A stretch of 17,097 nt of DNA, from the NCBI GenBank assembly GCA_013286765.1, contig JABDFB010000046.1, positions 1 through 17,097 of the forward strand, given 5' to 3'. Both the position numbers and the translations under genes were made by a program. Under the pieces are notes generated by a model. It was not told where the DNA came from. It saw only the letters and a program-made list of their open reading frames with translations, and ran no database searches. The DNA is from Deltaproteobacteria bacterium. GTDB taxonomy: Bacteria > Bdellovibrionota > UBA1018. The first letter of the stretch is position 1. Each line of letters starts with the position of its first letter. Shown here piece by piece: positions 1 through 5,999 of this stretch.

Positions 1-432
1 CGAGGACTCGGATCGGACGGGAAACTATACACTTTCGAACTTCAACAATCACAAGCTGATATCGCACGTGAGAACTTTCAGAATGCCGGTTTTGCGAACC
101 AGGCTGAAATTTTTGTAGGACCGGCGTGGGAGAATTTAGAGAAAATAGTAAAATACGGACCATTCGATCTCGTATTCATCGATGCTGACAAAACCAATTA
201 TCCCAATTATCTCAAATGGGCTGCTGACAACCTCAAAGTCGGTGGAGTCGCACTCGCCGACAATACCTTTGCCTGGGGGACCATCGCTGACCAAAAATTT
301 CTTTCATCGGACGATGAAGCAGCCGTAAAAGCTCTACGGGAATATAACCTGATGGCAGCCCAGGGAGGTCGATTTCGATCCACGATTATCCCGACTGGCG
401 AAGGACTCACTGTTTCGGTGAAAATTAAGTAA
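1..432 (+). CDS. O-methyltransferase, C-terminal part (5' end outside window)
   Basis: The open frame runs from base 1 to a TAA at 430-432 and encodes the last 143 residues. It fits the class I SAM-dependent O-methyltransferases of the Methyltransf_3 / COG4122 group (caffeoyl-CoA and catechol O-methyltransferase-like). The visible part opens with the strand carrying the SAM-ribose-binding acid (KLYTFELQQSQADIARENF). It continues through FDLVFIDADKTNYPNYL, the family's metal-binding D-x-D/K segment, and then GGVALADNTFAWG, where members usually have a D-N pair that also binds metal. The C-terminal strand pair closes the fold. The glycine-rich SAM motif lies upstream of the window. The methyl acceptor cannot be predicted; such enzymes methylate hydroxyls of small aromatic or other molecules in the cytoplasm. 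The family call is firm; substrate is unknown. Confidence 0.9.
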   Translation, partial: RGLGSDGKLYTFELQQSQADIARENFQNAGFANQAEIFVGPAWENLEKIVKYGPFDLVFIDADKTNYPNYLKWAADNLKVGGVALADNTFAWGTIADQKFLSSDDEAAVKALREYNLMAAQGGRFRSTIIPTGEGLTVSVKIK

Positions 433-451
433 AGGCGGGGACGAAGCCTTA
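425..451 (-). terminator. weak candidate terminator for tRNA-Leu
   Basis: Read on the minus strand just downstream of tRNA-Leu, AAGGC pairs with GCCTT across a 9-nt loop, followed by a T-rich tail (TTTACTTAATTTT). The stem is only 5 bp, so this is a weak candidate; it also overlaps the end of the methyltransferase gene. Confidence 0.25.
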
Positions 452-461
452 AAGACTTGCG

Positions 462-545
462 TGGTGCCCAGGAAAGGACTCGAACCTTCATGCTTTTGGC
501 GCTCGCCCCTGAAACGAGTGTGTCTACCAATTCCACCACCTGGGC
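462..545 (-). tRNA. tRNA-Leu (anticodon CAG)
   Basis: On the minus strand the acceptor stem GCCCAGG pairs with CCTGGGC, followed by discriminator A and an encoded CCA. The anticodon stem CTCGT/GCGAG encloses the loop TTCAGGG, giving anticodon CAG, which reads CUG. A variable arm longer than 10 nt (class II) and the T-arm GGTTCGAGTCC complete a normal cloverleaf of 84 nt including CCA. Open frames crossing this region are shadows of the tRNA. Confidence 0.95.
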
Positions 546-562
546 ACATGAACTGGCCCCAC

Positions 563-589
563 ATTCGATCAAAACTCTACCTGTGTCAA
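563..589 (-). promoter_or_regulatory. candidate sigma70 promoter for tRNA-Leu
   Basis: Read on the minus strand, a perfect -35 TTGACA (584-589) is followed after 15 bp by TCGAAT (563-568, 4 of 6 matches to TATAAT). Transcription would start around 556, about 11 nt before the mature tRNA. The spacer is short and the -10 weak, so this is a moderate call. Confidence 0.4.
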
Positions 590-599
590 GGGTTACACA

Positions 600-627
600 T
601 TGAGTTCTTTTGCTGCGGCGTTACAAT
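600..627 (+). promoter_or_regulatory. candidate promoter upstream of the stunted small ORF
   Basis: TTGAGT (600-605) and TACAAT (622-627, 5 of 6 matches) are separated by 16 bp. The predicted start of transcription coincides with the ATG at 634, so any transcript would be leaderless for that ORF. Support is sequence pattern only. Confidence 0.3.
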
Positions 628-633
628 GGAATT

Positions 634-753
634 ATGATGCGGTTCAGAACTCTTTTAGACACGCTTCGGGAAACCAACCGAATTTCGGTAATGAAGGCTC
701 TTTTGGCTATTTTTTTTCTAATTGCCGTTGCTAAGCAGATACTCCCGCTCTAA
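634..753 (+). pseudogene. 39-codon ORF with one membrane segment; possible truncated gene start
   Basis: This ATG-initiated frame encodes 39 residues with a basic, helical N-terminus (RFRTLLDTLRETNRISVMK) and one hydrophobic segment (ALLAIFFLIAV), then stops at TAA 751-753. It looks like the first part of a membrane or exported protein whose body is missing. Three bases after the stop begins the tandem TGTTACCTAT repeat, so the gene may have been cut by insertion and loss of a mobile element. There is no good Shine-Dalgarno sequence. The alternative is a genuine small membrane protein, or chance; homologues carrying a longer C-terminus would settle it. Confidence 0.3.
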
Positions 754-755
754 CG

Positions 756-805
756 TGTTACCTATATCGCCCGAATAAACTGTTACCTATGTCTTCGGAA
801 CGTAC
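756..805 (+). repeat. tandem degenerate 25-bp repeat, two copies (TGTTACCTAT core)
   Basis: TGTTACCTAT occurs at 756-765 and again at 781-790. The two 25-bp units match at 18 of 25 positions, including a shared TC, C, GAA and final AC after the core. Repeated short motifs of this kind are typical of the termini of transposons such as IS21-like elements, which carry several copies of the transposase-binding site. No transposase is present in the window. The repeat is directly seen; the mobile-element reading is inference. Confidence 0.55.
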
Positions 806-815
806 CCGGTAAAAA

Positions 816-890
816 TGGCTGGGGCGCCTGGATTCGAACCAGGGGATGGCGGAATCAAAATCCGCTAGCTTACCGCTTGCCGACGCCCCA
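816..890 (-). tRNA. tRNA-Gln (anticodon TTG)
   Basis: On the minus strand the acceptor stem TGGGGCG pairs with CGCCCCA, followed by discriminator G and an encoded CCA. The anticodon stem GCGGA/TCCGC encloses loop TTTTGAT, giving anticodon TTG (reads CAA/CAG). D-arm and T-arm (TGGTTCGAATCCA) are normal; total 75 nt with CCA. Confidence 0.95.
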
Positions 891-900
891 TCAATATGCG

Positions 901-929
901 TTTTTAGCACACGTGCCCTGGGGGAGCAA
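901..929 (-). promoter_or_regulatory. candidate promoter for tRNA-Gln (extended -10)
   Basis: On the minus strand TTGCTC (924-929) lies 17 bp from TAAAAA (901-906), and the -10 is preceded by TGC, matching the extended -10 pattern TGn. Predicted start is close to 894, a few bases before the tRNA. Only TTG of the -35 box is conserved. Confidence 0.4.
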
Positions 930-951
930 GCTAGAGCTATCCTAAACTTAA

Positions 952-1275
952 CTAACCTTCGTCTTTATCTGCTCTTTTTTCGGCATCTTCTGCGCTAAGA
1001 GGATTGCTCTGTTGTACCGGTTTCTTGATTTCGGCCAAATAAGCGTCCAGGATCCTTTTTTCCATATGAGCGCGAGTTTGTTGGTTCAAGGGATGAGCAA
1101 TATCCTTGAACGTTCCATCCTTGCGTCTTTTGCTTGGCATCGCTACAAAAAGACCTGCAGCTCCGCTAATAATCTTAAGATCGCGAACGACAAAGCATTG
1201 GTCAAAGACAATGGTAATATAGGCCTTGAGTTTCTCTTCATCGACTGGAAAAACTTTTACTTCTGTAATCTCCAT
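952..1275 (-). CDS. spoVG: SpoVG family regulator
   Basis: A 107-residue protein matching SpoVG along most of its length. It starts MEITEVKVFPVDEEKLKAYI, continues through the central FDQCFVVRDLKII strand and the GLFVAMPSKR segment, and has DIAHPLN and the helix preceding the variable tail. SpoVG proteins are small, site-specific DNA- and RNA-binding regulators found in spore formers but also in spirochaetes and Bdellovibrio-type bacteria, so sporulation need not be involved. The C-terminal ~20 residues are charged and low in complexity, making it slightly longer than the usual 84-97 residues. The start is supported by a strong GGAGGGA ribosome-binding sequence 9-15 nt upstream. It is preceded by its own good promoter and is probably monocistronic. 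Confidence 0.95.
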   Translation of the reverse strand: MEITEVKVFPVDEEKLKAYITIVFDQCFVVRDLKIISGAAGLFVAMPSKRRKDGTFKDIAHPLNQQTRAHMEKRILDAYLAEIKKPVQQSNPLSAEDAEKRADKDEG

Positions 1276-1332
1276 TTTGGCCCGTCCCTCCGTTAGTAGG
1301 CCTACGAGGCATTTTTACACTTCTTATTATTT

Positions 1333-1361
1333 ATTGTAGTGGAGTCTTTTAGAGATAGCAA
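1333..1361 (-). promoter_or_regulatory. candidate sigma70 promoter of spoVG
   Basis: On the minus strand, -35 TTGCTA (1356-1361) and -10 TACAAT (1333-1338, 5 of 6) are separated by exactly 17 bp. Transcription would begin near 1326, giving a leader of about 50 nt that includes the GGAGGGA ribosome-binding site. Confidence 0.5.
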
Positions 1362-1459
1362 ACAGCGAATGAATGAACTTTATTTATATATGAAATTCTT
1401 GCTCATTTCATCAACTGATCTGATTTCTTTTTACGCTGTTATCAATGATTCCAATTTGC

Positions 1460-1759
1460 TTATTTGAGTTTGCGTTTCACATCAGCCTCTTTTTCCACGT
1501 ATTTCATCCGTGTTTCAAACAAGAGTTGCTCAATCAGACGATCTTCCTCCGGAGTTCGGTTACCCCGGGTTTTTTCATACATGAGTTCTAAAAGATCAAT
1601 ATTTTGACGGGCTAATTCCAAGTCAACGTTAGTCTCTTGCCCCTCCGGTAACGGAACTATTCCCAAACCTATAAACGCGGCTGAAGAAATGGAAAGAAAA
1701 AAAGTCGTTAAATCGATCTTTGGTAATGACTCTGTTTCATCTTTTTGAGCTTTTGCCAT
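1460..1759 (-). CDS. DUF1844 family protein
   Basis: This 99-residue protein fits the DUF1844 family. It has the characteristic opening helix LTTFFLSISSAAFIGLGIVP, the acidic LxLARQNIDLLELMYEKTRGNRT segment, and the EEDRLIEQLLFETRMKYVE ending. Members are small helical proteins of unknown function, common in Deltaproteobacteria-like lineages, Acidobacteria and Planctomycetes. The first helix is hydrophobic enough to contact a membrane, but no signal peptide is evident. The ribosome-binding sequence (GGAGAGGTAG) overlaps the stop codon of the upstream gene, which ends 9 nt before this start, so the two are surely cotranscribed and perhaps translationally coupled. A 184-bp gap with no clear terminator separates it from spoVG. 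Confidence 0.85.
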   Translation of the reverse strand: MAKAQKDETESLPKIDLTTFFLSISSAAFIGLGIVPLPEGQETNVDLELARQNIDLLELMYEKTRGNRTPEEDRLIEQLLFETRMKYVEKEADVKRKLK

Positions 1760-1768
1760 GCCCTAGAA

Positions 1769-2389
1769 CTACCTCTCCCCGAAACGATAAACAAGTCCTC
1801 CGGAGAGGTTCTCTATTTTAAATAAAAGGGGTCTTCCAAAATAAGCAAAGAATTTATACACGGGCAATACGATCCAAAAACACATCATGGAAAGGGCGTT
1901 GGGGAACTGATTGCCTGCAATGTTGTGACTGGAAGAATTTTCTAAAAAACCTCGCCACGCACGAGGCATTCCCGAAAACAAGATAAGACTCATAATTAAA
2001 CAGAAGCTCCTCAGGACAGAGCCCCGTCTTTTTAGACGATTCACTGTGAGCGCTATCAATTCTCGAGATTGCGACTCTTTGACGGAAGAAATGAGACCTT
2101 GGCTTAAAAAAATAGCTCCTCTTCTTCCAACAGATGCCACCGTTAGACCATAGACCTCTGGATCGGGAATGATATAGATTTTGACTCGTTTTAGTAGCTT
2201 CTGGTTACGACTCTCGGAACCGCTTTTTTGGGCGAGGTCAAAGGTTCGACGCAAAGCTTCTGACTGATTCAGCTTCGCTTTTTTCAAACGGGCGACGATT
2301 TGATGACAGAAACCCAAGCAAAGCGTGAATGCCACAAAACCAGCAACGATAAGACTGGGGGTATCGGCGAAAGTATTTGCTGAGAACAT
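1769..2389 (-). CDS. membrane protein resembling an inactive M48 metallopeptidase
   Basis: A 206-residue protein with an N-terminal hydrophobic segment (about residues 12-29) and further ones around 128-142 and 165-185. The middle (about 69-121) resembles the M48 (HtpX/Oma1-like) peptidase core: a strand KIYIIPDPEVYGLTVA, then AIFLSQGLISSV, then the helix that normally carries HExxH. Here that helix reads ELIALTVNRLKR, so the aligned positions are N117, R118 and R121 instead of His, Glu and His. If the alignment is right the protein cannot bind zinc in the usual way. It is followed after 9 nt by the DUF1844 gene. The start lacks a good ribosome-binding sequence. The M48 relationship is inferred from pattern alone; a plain hypothetical membrane protein is the alternative. 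Confidence 0.6.
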   Translation of the reverse strand: MFSANTFADTPSLIVAGFVAFTLCLGFCHQIVARLKKAKLNQSEALRRTFDLAQKSGSESRNQKLLKRVKIYIIPDPEVYGLTVASVGRRGAIFLSQGLISSVKESQSRELIALTVNRLKRRGSVLRSFCLIMSLILFSGMPRAWRGFLENSSSHNIAGNQFPNALSMMCFWIVLPVYKFFAYFGRPLLFKIENLSGGLVYRFGER

Positions 2390-2486
2390 ACAAGCTAGAC
2401 TATCAAATCTGACGGTTAAAAACTAATTAGTCGTGTCCTGAAATAGGAATTTTGAGTTGAACCTTTGTCAGTCAAAATTCTGCAGA

Positions 2487-2939
2487 CTAATTGAGTTGGG
2501 CCGATCCATAGTTGACGCTATTCAAAGTCGAATAGATATCAACAGCCTTGAAGGTGACTCCTACCCCCCCTGAAAATGGGTAATTCTGGTTGCCTGAGGT
2601 GGCGGACAAAGCGGAGGTAAATACTACCCCGCCTGGATTTCCATCGATTCTTACCTGGAGCCCAGCTTCACTCGGGGTAGAAATCCCTTCCAATCGCAAA
2701 ATATACGATGATCCGGACAGATAGATGACGGCGGATCCTGTAACCGTTTGGCCGCTTTGACTAAAAAATTGACCTTGTTTTAGAATTTGGCCACTTGGAG
2801 TCGGATCATTGGGCGCCACTCCCGTTCCCGCGTGCAATCCACAATGCGTCAAAAACATTAAAAGAAGAAGCGCCCCGATCGACCGCCTCCATGACCCAGT
2901 TAGTAAGTTTCCCGGTAAGTTCAGACGATGCTTAGTCAC
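2487..2939 (-). CDS. lipoprotein with DM13-like domain
   Basis: A 150-residue protein with a lipoprotein signal: basic SWRRSIG, hydrophobic ALLLLMF, then LTHC as a rough lipobox, giving a mature chain starting at the Cys near residue 33. The remainder fits the DM13 (electron-transfer-like) fold. It has GQFFSQSGQTVTGSAVIYLS, then SYILRLEGISTPSEAGLQVRI where family members have the conserved hydrophobic strand followed by the GPDL segment, and a closing YSTLNSVNYGSAQL. DM13 domains occur in exported and envelope proteins of uncertain role; cysteines seen in some members are absent here. The listed start is GTG; no better Met lies far enough upstream of the lipobox. It follows the PilZ-like membrane protein gene by 35 nt on the same strand and is probably in the same operon. 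Confidence 0.65.
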   Translation of the reverse strand: MTKHRLNLPGNLLTGSWRRSIGALLLLMFLTHCGLHAGTGVAPNDPTPSGQILKQGQFFSQSGQTVTGSAVIYLSGSSYILRLEGISTPSEAGLQVRIDGNPGGVVFTSALSATSGNQNYPFSGGVGVTFKAVDIYSTLNSVNYGSAQLN

Positions 2940-2974
2940 AGTTCGAAGAACTTAGCATACCTGATGAAATAAAA

Positions 2975-3727
2975 CTAGTTTGGCAGCAAGCCTCTTATCT
3001 TTAACTTCTCTAGAAAGTCTTCGATATCTTTCTCTTGATCTCCTTCGATCTCAAGAAATTGAATGCCAATGCCCAAGGCCTTTTTCATAGATAAAACTGT
3101 CCGAGCCTTGCAACTAAATTTCTCGCCTTGAAATCGAAATGAAATAGGAAAACTTGGCGATCGAATTAACTGCGACCCTAGAGTGGATGACAAAGCAGCT
3201 GGTGAAGATTTGACTTTTTGACGCGATGGCAATAGAAAGGCTCCATCTGCGTCTAACTTAGTTACTTGAAACGAGCCTTTTTCTTTATCGCAATGAATCT
3301 CGCAGCTCAAACCTGGAATCGGTTTCGAAAATAGCTGATACCACTTTAACTCAGAATCCAAATAAGCTTTGTTTAGCTCTGCCTTCAAAAACTGGTACTG
3401 CATAGTCAGGAAAAGAAGCAGGAAAACCGAAAAGAAACCCAAATTTGAATCTCGAGCAATCAAGGATGAAAACAAACTGCCAATAATCCAGATACCTGCC
3501 AGAGAAATAATCACGTACCGGGTCCACCTTCGGCCAGAAACAACCACAAGGGTAAGACAGAGGGTAAGTCCGAGCGCAATCATGCTCCCAATAAACGTAT
3601 TCCTAAAGGAAAGTTTGAATGAAGCAGAGCCTGAAATCAAAAGCGCCTCTAACGCTAACAATGGCCCCCAAATCAGAAAACTCAGGGAAACGAGCCGCAA
3701 CCTAAAGGGAATAAAATTCATCTTCAT
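2975..3727 (-). CDS. four-helix membrane protein with C-terminal PilZ-like domain
   Basis: This 250-residue protein has four hydrophobic segments in its first half (about residues 10-30, 44-64, 68-90 and 95-112), followed by a soluble region of about 130 residues. That region has the outline of a PilZ domain: VTKLDADGAFL in place of the D/NxSxxG motif, then FRFQGEKFSCKARTVLSM, then LGIGIQFLEI and a terminal helix. PilZ domains bind cyclic di-GMP through RxxxR and D/NxSxxG; here a clear RxxxR is not visible and the second motif is imperfect. Ligand binding is therefore uncertain. The gene starts 2 nt after the stop of the upstream outer-membrane beta-barrel protein gene, so they form one transcription unit, suggesting an envelope role. 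Confidence 0.6.
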   Translation of the reverse strand: MKMNFIPFRLRLVSLSFLIWGPLLALEALLISGSASFKLSFRNTFIGSMIALGLTLCLTLVVVSGRRWTRYVIISLAGIWIIGSLFSSLIARDSNLGFFSVFLLLFLTMQYQFLKAELNKAYLDSELKWYQLFSKPIPGLSCEIHCDKEKGSFQVTKLDADGAFLLPSRQKVKSSPAALSSTLGSQLIRSPSFPISFRFQGEKFSCKARTVLSMKKALGIGIQFLEIEGDQEKDIEDFLEKLKIRGLLPN

Positions 3728-3729
3728 CT

Positions 3730-4821
3730 TCAGAACCTAAGCACCAAATTTAGAGCAATCGACTCATAGCCTATATCGGCTCGTGTGAACCACCCAGGGC
3801 CCAACTGGAAGAAAAATCCAGCCCCAAAAACAGGTAGGATATTAGTTAAGACTTGGATCGCAGAATCCTGGGCCTGAGAACTAGATAATATATATGGTTT
3901 CATAACACCGGCATAGGCAAAAATTCCAAAACTCTCACTGAAGAAAACATTGTAACGGACCATACCTGCGGTAGATAGGACCGTATAAGCGTCACCCAAA
4001 ACAACGAAGTTAATGGTTTTATACATATAGAATCCGCCTTCTATCGTAAGGGAATCTTGTGCACGATGCCCTCGAAAATAGAGCAACCTTCCTACATTGT
4101 AACCATATCGAATACTGCCTGCGGAAAAATAAGTTGTATTGTAGAGAGTCTGAGCTCCACTCGTCCTAAGGAACCCAACTCCTAATGTCAGCCAATGTTT
4201 GTCGGGTTCGAAAGTCACCACTTCTGGAGGAGCTATAACAGAATTTGTTTCATTACTAGATGCTTTATCACTGTCGAATTCATCTTGATCCTTAACAACG
4301 TCTGTCTGTGTTTCTGGGCTTGGGGTAGTGCCGGAGTCCAATTCATCATCGAATCTGCCAGAAAGCGTCCCTTCTAGTTCTTTCAGGCTGTCTTTATCCT
4401 CTTCCGTCAATCCCGCCTTAGAAAGATCCGATTCTTTTTGGATTGCAAGATAGGTTTTGTCGAGTTCCAGAATCCTGTAGCCTTTATATTTTTTTACACG
4501 CTTCGCGGCCACTATCTCTTGATCGGGATAGTTTTTCAAAACACGAAATGCCATAGCCGATTTTCCGCTATCCTTAAATAGGAGAAGATCTCCAACTTTA
4601 GGTAATTTATGAAGCGATGTCTGAAAAATATAAATCTTGTTTGACCTACTTCGTCTGGTCGGCGTGAGATTGTAGGTCCGCGCAAGAATATCTGGCAGTT
4701 CAGCTTCATCCGAGCTAGACCAAGCATAATCAGACAAACAAAATAAGTGTATACAGGCAAGCATCAGGAAGGTCGCAGGAGAAAAAACCATCGAAAGTGC
4801 AAGTTTGACAATGCATCTCAT
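3730..4821 (-). CDS. exported protein with C-terminal outer-membrane beta-barrel
   Basis: No named family is recognised. From the ATG at 4821 the protein has a signal peptide (MRCIVKLALSMVF, then a long hydrophobic core ending near YAWS). It continues with a small beta-rich domain of about 90 residues (KVGDLLLFKDSGKSAMAFRV). An acidic, Ser/Thr-rich linker (EEDKDSL to ETNSVIAPPE) follows. The last ~150 residues consist of alternating aromatic and hydrophobic strands ending NLVLRF. A terminal Phe after amphipathic strands is the classic signal for BAM-dependent insertion into the outer membrane. An upstream in-frame ATG at 4869 would add 16 residues but overlaps the divergent TPR gene. A candidate promoter (TTGGAG 4895-4900, CATAAT 4873-4878) starts transcription near 4866, favouring 4821. 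Neither start has a good ribosome-binding site. Confidence 0.65.
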   Translation of the reverse strand: MRCIVKLALSMVFSPATFLMLACIHLFCLSDYAWSSSDEAELPDILARTYNLTPTRRSRSNKIYIFQTSLHKLPKVGDLLLFKDSGKSAMAFRVLKNYPDQEIVAAKRVKKYKGYRILELDKTYLAIQKESDLSKAGLTEEDKDSLKELEGTLSGRFDDELDSGTTPSPETQTDVVKDQDEFDSDKASSNETNSVIAPPEVVTFEPDKHWLTLGVGFLRTSGAQTLYNTTYFSAGSIRYGYNVGRLLYFRGHRAQDSLTIEGGFYMYKTINFVVLGDAYTVLSTAGMVRYNVFFSESFGIFAYAGVMKPYILSSSQAQDSAIQVLTNILPVFGAGFFFQLGPGWFTRADIGYESIALNLVLRF

Positions 4822-4841
4822 ATCGGTTCTAATGCTGTTGC

Positions 4842-5999
4842 ATGCGAAAGATTCAAAAGGAAGCATCACTCAATTATGTAAGTGTAGCCCGCAACTCCAA
4901 GCATGTCGAGAAATTGATTTTCCGAGCCATACAGGGCTGCGCTATCTGGATTGCATTACTTTCGACAGCCGTAGCTTCAACGTCAGGACTGCCCTCGCCT
5001 GGTCTTGTGACATTTGATCCGCTTTGGAATGAACCTGAGTTCCTATCAGCCAGAGTCGCTTTGGAGAAACGCAATTGGCCTGATGCGATCCCCTTGTTGC
5101 AGAATGTTATTACAAAGTTTCCGCATTATTTGCCTGCGGTACTCAGGTTATCCCATGCTCTCGTTTATCAGGATAGACGATCTGAAGCCCTAGCTTTGTT
5201 GGTAAAGGAGATTAAGGTTTCGAATGGATCCGATTATCAAATTTTAAAGCTTCGACTCCAGACTCTGTCTCAGGCCTTTCTAACTAACCGAACATTTCAA
5301 CTGTATCAGGACGGAGTCAATTACCTCCAAGCGGGGAAGTACAAAAGCGCGAAGGATCGATTTGAACAAGCAGCAATAGATGAAACGGATAACTGTGAAT
5401 TACTCGTTCGCCTAGGACAAAGCGCTATTCTTACCGATGATACCAAACAAGCGCTAACGTATTTAAAGATGGCAAAAAAATTAAATCCCTTCCATCCTGA
5501 AATACAACTCTGGTTGGGACGAGCGTTGCAACTCTCTGGCGCAAATGCTGAAGCCGTGAGCGAATTCCAACTGGCGAAAGCCGAACTGGCGCATTCCGAA
5601 CTCACTACGATATGGTACGCCCAGTCTCTAGTCGCTTCCGGACAGCCTGGCCAAGCGTTAAAAACACTCGAATTAGACGCAAGAAATAACCCTAGTCATG
5701 TCCTAAGTCTGATCGAGAGCGCCCGAATTCGACTCGGCTCAAAAAATCCCCCGCTCGAGTCACTCCGATTTACGCGAAGACAACTCCAACTCGCAAATGG
5801 CAGGTTAGACGCCTATCTCTCTCAGAGTCCTATCAATGAGGGCGAGCTGGCTCTGGATTTCAAAAAAAGCCTTCCTGATCCTGCATCGGATTTACAAAAC
5901 CTAATTAAACTTGCGCAAAGTAAGATAGACGCCAGTCCTCCCGCAGAAAAAATGACGGGTACCCACGAGCCTTGCTGCCGAGAACGGCGTGCACCTTAA
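4842..5999 (+). CDS. exported tetratricopeptide-repeat protein
   Basis: A 385-residue protein with TPR-type helical repeats. The clearest are residues ~65-130 (ALEKRNWPDAIPLLQNVITK, then LRLSHALVYQDRRSEALALL), ~155-190 (GVNYLQAGKYKSAKDRFEQA) and ~190-290 (VRLGQSAILTDDTKQALTYL, then LWLGRALQLSGANAEAVSEF). It is a scaffold for protein-protein contacts rather than an enzyme. A hydrophobic stretch GCAIWIALLSTAVAS at about 32-46 looks like a signal peptide core but lies far from the first Met. A TTG start at 4914 would give a compact signal peptide (MIFRAIQGCAIW...) and leave room for divergent promoters, so the true start may be there. The C-terminal ~40 residues are disordered. The stop codon overlaps that of the convergent citrate synthase gene. 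Confidence 0.75.
   Translation: MRKIQKEASLNYVSVARNSKHVEKLIFRAIQGCAIWIALLSTAVASTSGLPSPGLVTFDPLWNEPEFLSARVALEKRNWPDAIPLLQNVITKFPHYLPAVLRLSHALVYQDRRSEALALLVKEIKVSNGSDYQILKLRLQTLSQAFLTNRTFQLYQDGVNYLQAGKYKSAKDRFEQAAIDETDNCELLVRLGQSAILTDDTKQALTYLKMAKKLNPFHPEIQLWLGRALQLSGANAEAVSEFQLAKAELAHSELTTIWYAQSLVASGQPGQALKTLELDARNNPSHVLSLIESARIRLGSKNPPLESLRFTRRQLQLANGRLDAYLSQSPINEGELALDFKKSLPDPASDLQNLIKLAQSKIDASPPAEKMTGTHEPCCRERRAP

Noticed and set aside
207..572. 121-residue and 76-residue minus-strand frames across 207-572
   Set aside because: They run through tRNA-Leu and the end of the methyltransferase gene and show no protein family features; shadows.
1391..1412. TGAAAT/ATTTCA hairpin downstream of the DUF1844 gene
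   Set aside because: Only 6 AT-rich pairs with no U-tract; too weak to call a terminator.
3369..3740. 123-residue plus-strand frame
   Set aside because: Antisense to the PilZ-like membrane protein gene, very basic and without domain features; a shadow.
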